The position numbers were made by a program, and so were the translations under genes. The notes under the pieces were generated by a model that ran no database searches, had not been told where the DNA came from, and was given only the letters and a program-made list of their open reading frames with translations. A DNA stretch of 64,000 bases from Winogradskyella sediminis (GTDB taxonomy: Bacteria > Bacteroidota > Bacteroidia > Flavobacteriales > Flavobacteriaceae): positions 21,464-85,463 of the forward strand of contig NZ_QUNH01000005.1 of NCBI RefSeq assembly GCF_003387355.1. Direction: 5' to 3'. Positions 62,949 through 64,000 of the stretch are shown piece by piece. Numbering within the stretch: the stretch's first letter is position 1; every line of letters starts with the position of its first letter.

Positions 62949-63578
62949 CTATAATTCTATAACGGTTTTTGCAATAGGTTGTCTTACTTTTTTAAAATCC
63001 GCAAACATATCGTCAGCTGCTCTATATCCCACTGGTAGTAACAAAACCGAACTTAATCCGTAACTTTCTAAAGCTAATTTTTTATCTAATTCTTTAGGTA
63101 TAAAACCTTCCATAGGACAACTATCGATACCTTCTACAGCACAGACGGTCATTAAATTACCCAAAGCTATATAAGCTTGACGTGTTGCCCAGCCAACTTT
63201 CTTGTCCGTTTTCATATCCTCTATTGTGGATTTCATTTGTTCTTTAAAAGGTTCTAAAATCTCATCAGGCGTATTTCGTATGGCCTTAATAGTTTCAAAA
63301 TGATTATAAACATCTTTACTATCAATTTGATTTTGAATGCACAACACCAATAAATGAGATGCATCTACTACTTGGCGTTGACCATAAGCCACTTCTACCA
63401 AACGCTCCCTTACTATTTTATCTTCTATAATAACGAGCTTTAAGGTTTGCAAGCCGTAGGATAAAGCAGTTAAATTAAAAGCTTCTTTTAAAGTTTCTAA
63501 TTTTTCTTTTGATAGTATTTTGGTAGCATCAAATTTTTTGGTCGCATAACGCCATTGCAACTTTTCTATAATGGACAT
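62949..63578 (-). CDS. NAD(P)H-dependent nitroreductase family protein (NfsB-like)
   Basis: 209 residues. FMN-binding features: LQWRYATKKFDATKILSKEKLETLKEA, LSYGLQTLKLVII, TRQAYIALGNLMTVCAVEGIDSCPMEGF, LLPVGYRAADD. Reduces quinones, nitro compounds or flavins; physiological role open. Single gene. Confidence 0.9.
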   Translation of the reverse strand: MSIIEKLQWRYATKKFDATKILSKEKLETLKEAFNLTALSYGLQTLKLVIIEDKIVRERLVEVAYGQRQVVDASHLLVLCIQNQIDSKDVYNHFETIKAIRNTPDEILEPFKEQMKSTIEDMKTDKKVGWATRQAYIALGNLMTVCAVEGIDSCPMEGFIPKELDKKLALESYGLSSVLLLPVGYRAADDMFADFKKVRQPIAKTVIEL

Positions 63579-63595
63579 TTGTTCTTAATTTTTGT

Positions 63596-63603
63596 CAAAA
63601 ATA
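63596..63603 (-). promoter_or_regulatory. Putative -7 element (TATTTTTG on minus strand) of the nitroreductase gene
   Basis: Exact TAnnTTTG, 18 bases before ATG 63578; a TTG lies 15 bases further upstream, slightly short of the usual spacing. Confidence 0.5.
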
Positions 63604-63653
63604 CAGAATATATCGTTTCAACTATAAATTGACATCTAGTCGAATATTTTACA

Positions 63654-63693
63654 ATGAAAAAAAGCTGAATAACAAAAAACGTTATTCAGCTTT
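63654..63693 (-). terminator. Terminator of the type IX secreted protein gene
   Basis: Perfect 13-base arms AAAGCTGAATAAC / GTTATTCAGCTTT, 7-base loop, followed on the minus strand by seven T. Confidence 0.9.
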
Positions 63694-63718
63694 GAACTCT
63701 TCTTTTATTTTAAAAATA

Positions 63719-64000
63719 TTATCGCTTTAAAGTAAAATTCGCTTTAAACTCTTTGCGTTGACCTGTACTTGGTTCGTCGTATTCTACGGTAAACCAGTAA
63801 TCGCTTGTTGGTAACGCGTTACCATTAAATGTACCGTTCCATCCCTCTCCATCAGGACTCAATTGCTTTAATAACTTACCGTAACGGTCAAAGATGTAAA
63901 TGATGGCATTACTTCCAATACCTTCAATATTCCACGTGTCATTAGTTCCATCTCCATTAGGGGTAAAGTACAATGGGTAATCAATAACAAATATAGACTC
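63719..64000 (-). CDS. C-terminal end of a secreted protein with type B (gliding) T9SS sorting domain
   Basis: 93 residues visible; the gene continues beyond base 64000. The sequence starts before YFTPNGDGTNDTWNIEG, the classical CHU_C/gliding-motility C-terminal signature, followed by YIFDRYGKLLKQL, GWNGTFNGNALPTSDYWFTVEY and the basic end FTLKR. This tail routes the protein through the type IX secretion system to the cell surface. Confidence 0.95.
   Translation of the reverse strand, partial: ESIFVIDYPLYFTPNGDGTNDTWNIEGIGSNAIIYIFDRYGKLLKQLSPDGEGWNGTFNGNALPTSDYWFTVEYDEPSTGQRKEFKANFTLKR

Noticed and set aside
1..64000. CRISPR array, prophage, transposase or rRNA operon
   Set aside because: I saw no regularly spaced repeats, no phage structural or integrase genes, no transposase motif and no rRNA sequence.

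Overview
The window is a 64 kb piece of an AT-rich chromosome from the Bacteroidetes, most likely a pigmented marine member of the Flavobacteriaceae. The evidence is a type IX secretion sorting domain of the gliding-motility type, a TonB-dependent receptor with its own TonB-family protein, many short lipoproteins, a flavobacterial carotenoid set, mitochondrial-type aconitase next to AcnB, and repeated promoter elements of the Bacteroidetes form TAnnTTTG. I cannot name a genus from the sequence alone. Both ends cut genes: an outer-membrane beta-barrel protein at 1-210 and a type IX secreted protein at 63719-64000.

Layout. 1-4300: FKBP lipoprotein, Hsp15-like S4 protein, TPMT-type methyltransferase, phosphoribosyltransferase, shikimate kinase, then two identical tRNA-Lys genes (each with promoter and terminator) and tRNA-Leu. 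4450-8133: carotenoid operon led by a MerR/B12-domain regulator (CarH-like), then crtI, crtB and crtZ. 8135-10404: TlpA-like thioredoxin, a lipoprotein with two RskA-like domains, and a Crp/Fnr regulator, with a Crp-type palindrome between the last two. 10516-15738: two aconitases. 16052-21222: an outer-membrane-biogenesis operon of three parvulin-type or parvulin-derived proteins plus MoxR. 21475-23391: SRPBCC protein, unknown 77-residue protein and lycopene cyclase crtY, which together with crtI/B/Z would give zeaxanthin.

23590-25570 is the most unusual part: small accessory genes (a lipoprotein, a two-TM protein, a VOC protein and a tiny membrane protein). The first two are each bracketed by inverted termini whose variable core differs between the genes but matches within each gene. 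They are separated and followed by two diverged copies of one roughly 130-base structured element. It looks like a gene-cassette array that is not a classical integron.

25812-29124: patatin phospholipase and M1 aminopeptidase. 29125-34613: an operon of hexapeptide acyltransferase, acyl carrier protein, asparagine-synthase-like amidotransferase, NadE-like amide synthase and AMP-forming acyl ligase, which looks like a small biosynthetic or glycan-modification pathway. 34794-49241: RecG, an NAD(P)-binding protein, a 50-residue Pmp3-type protein, KDG kinase, acetyltransferase, TonB and receptor, lysoplasmalogenase, NDH-2, an ECF sigma factor with a membrane partner, PlsC-like acyltransferase, Nudix, cyclophilin and a DUF1801 protein. 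49279-64000: thioredoxin-like lipoprotein, PheT, Tpx, DgkA, M15 peptidase, FtsK, LolA, LptF/G permease, RibBA with a decayed RibA half, DegT aminotransferase, nitroreductase and the type IX protein.

Most of the window is ordinary core flavobacterial chromosome. The accessory signal is concentrated at 23590-25570 and, more weakly, at 29125-34613.
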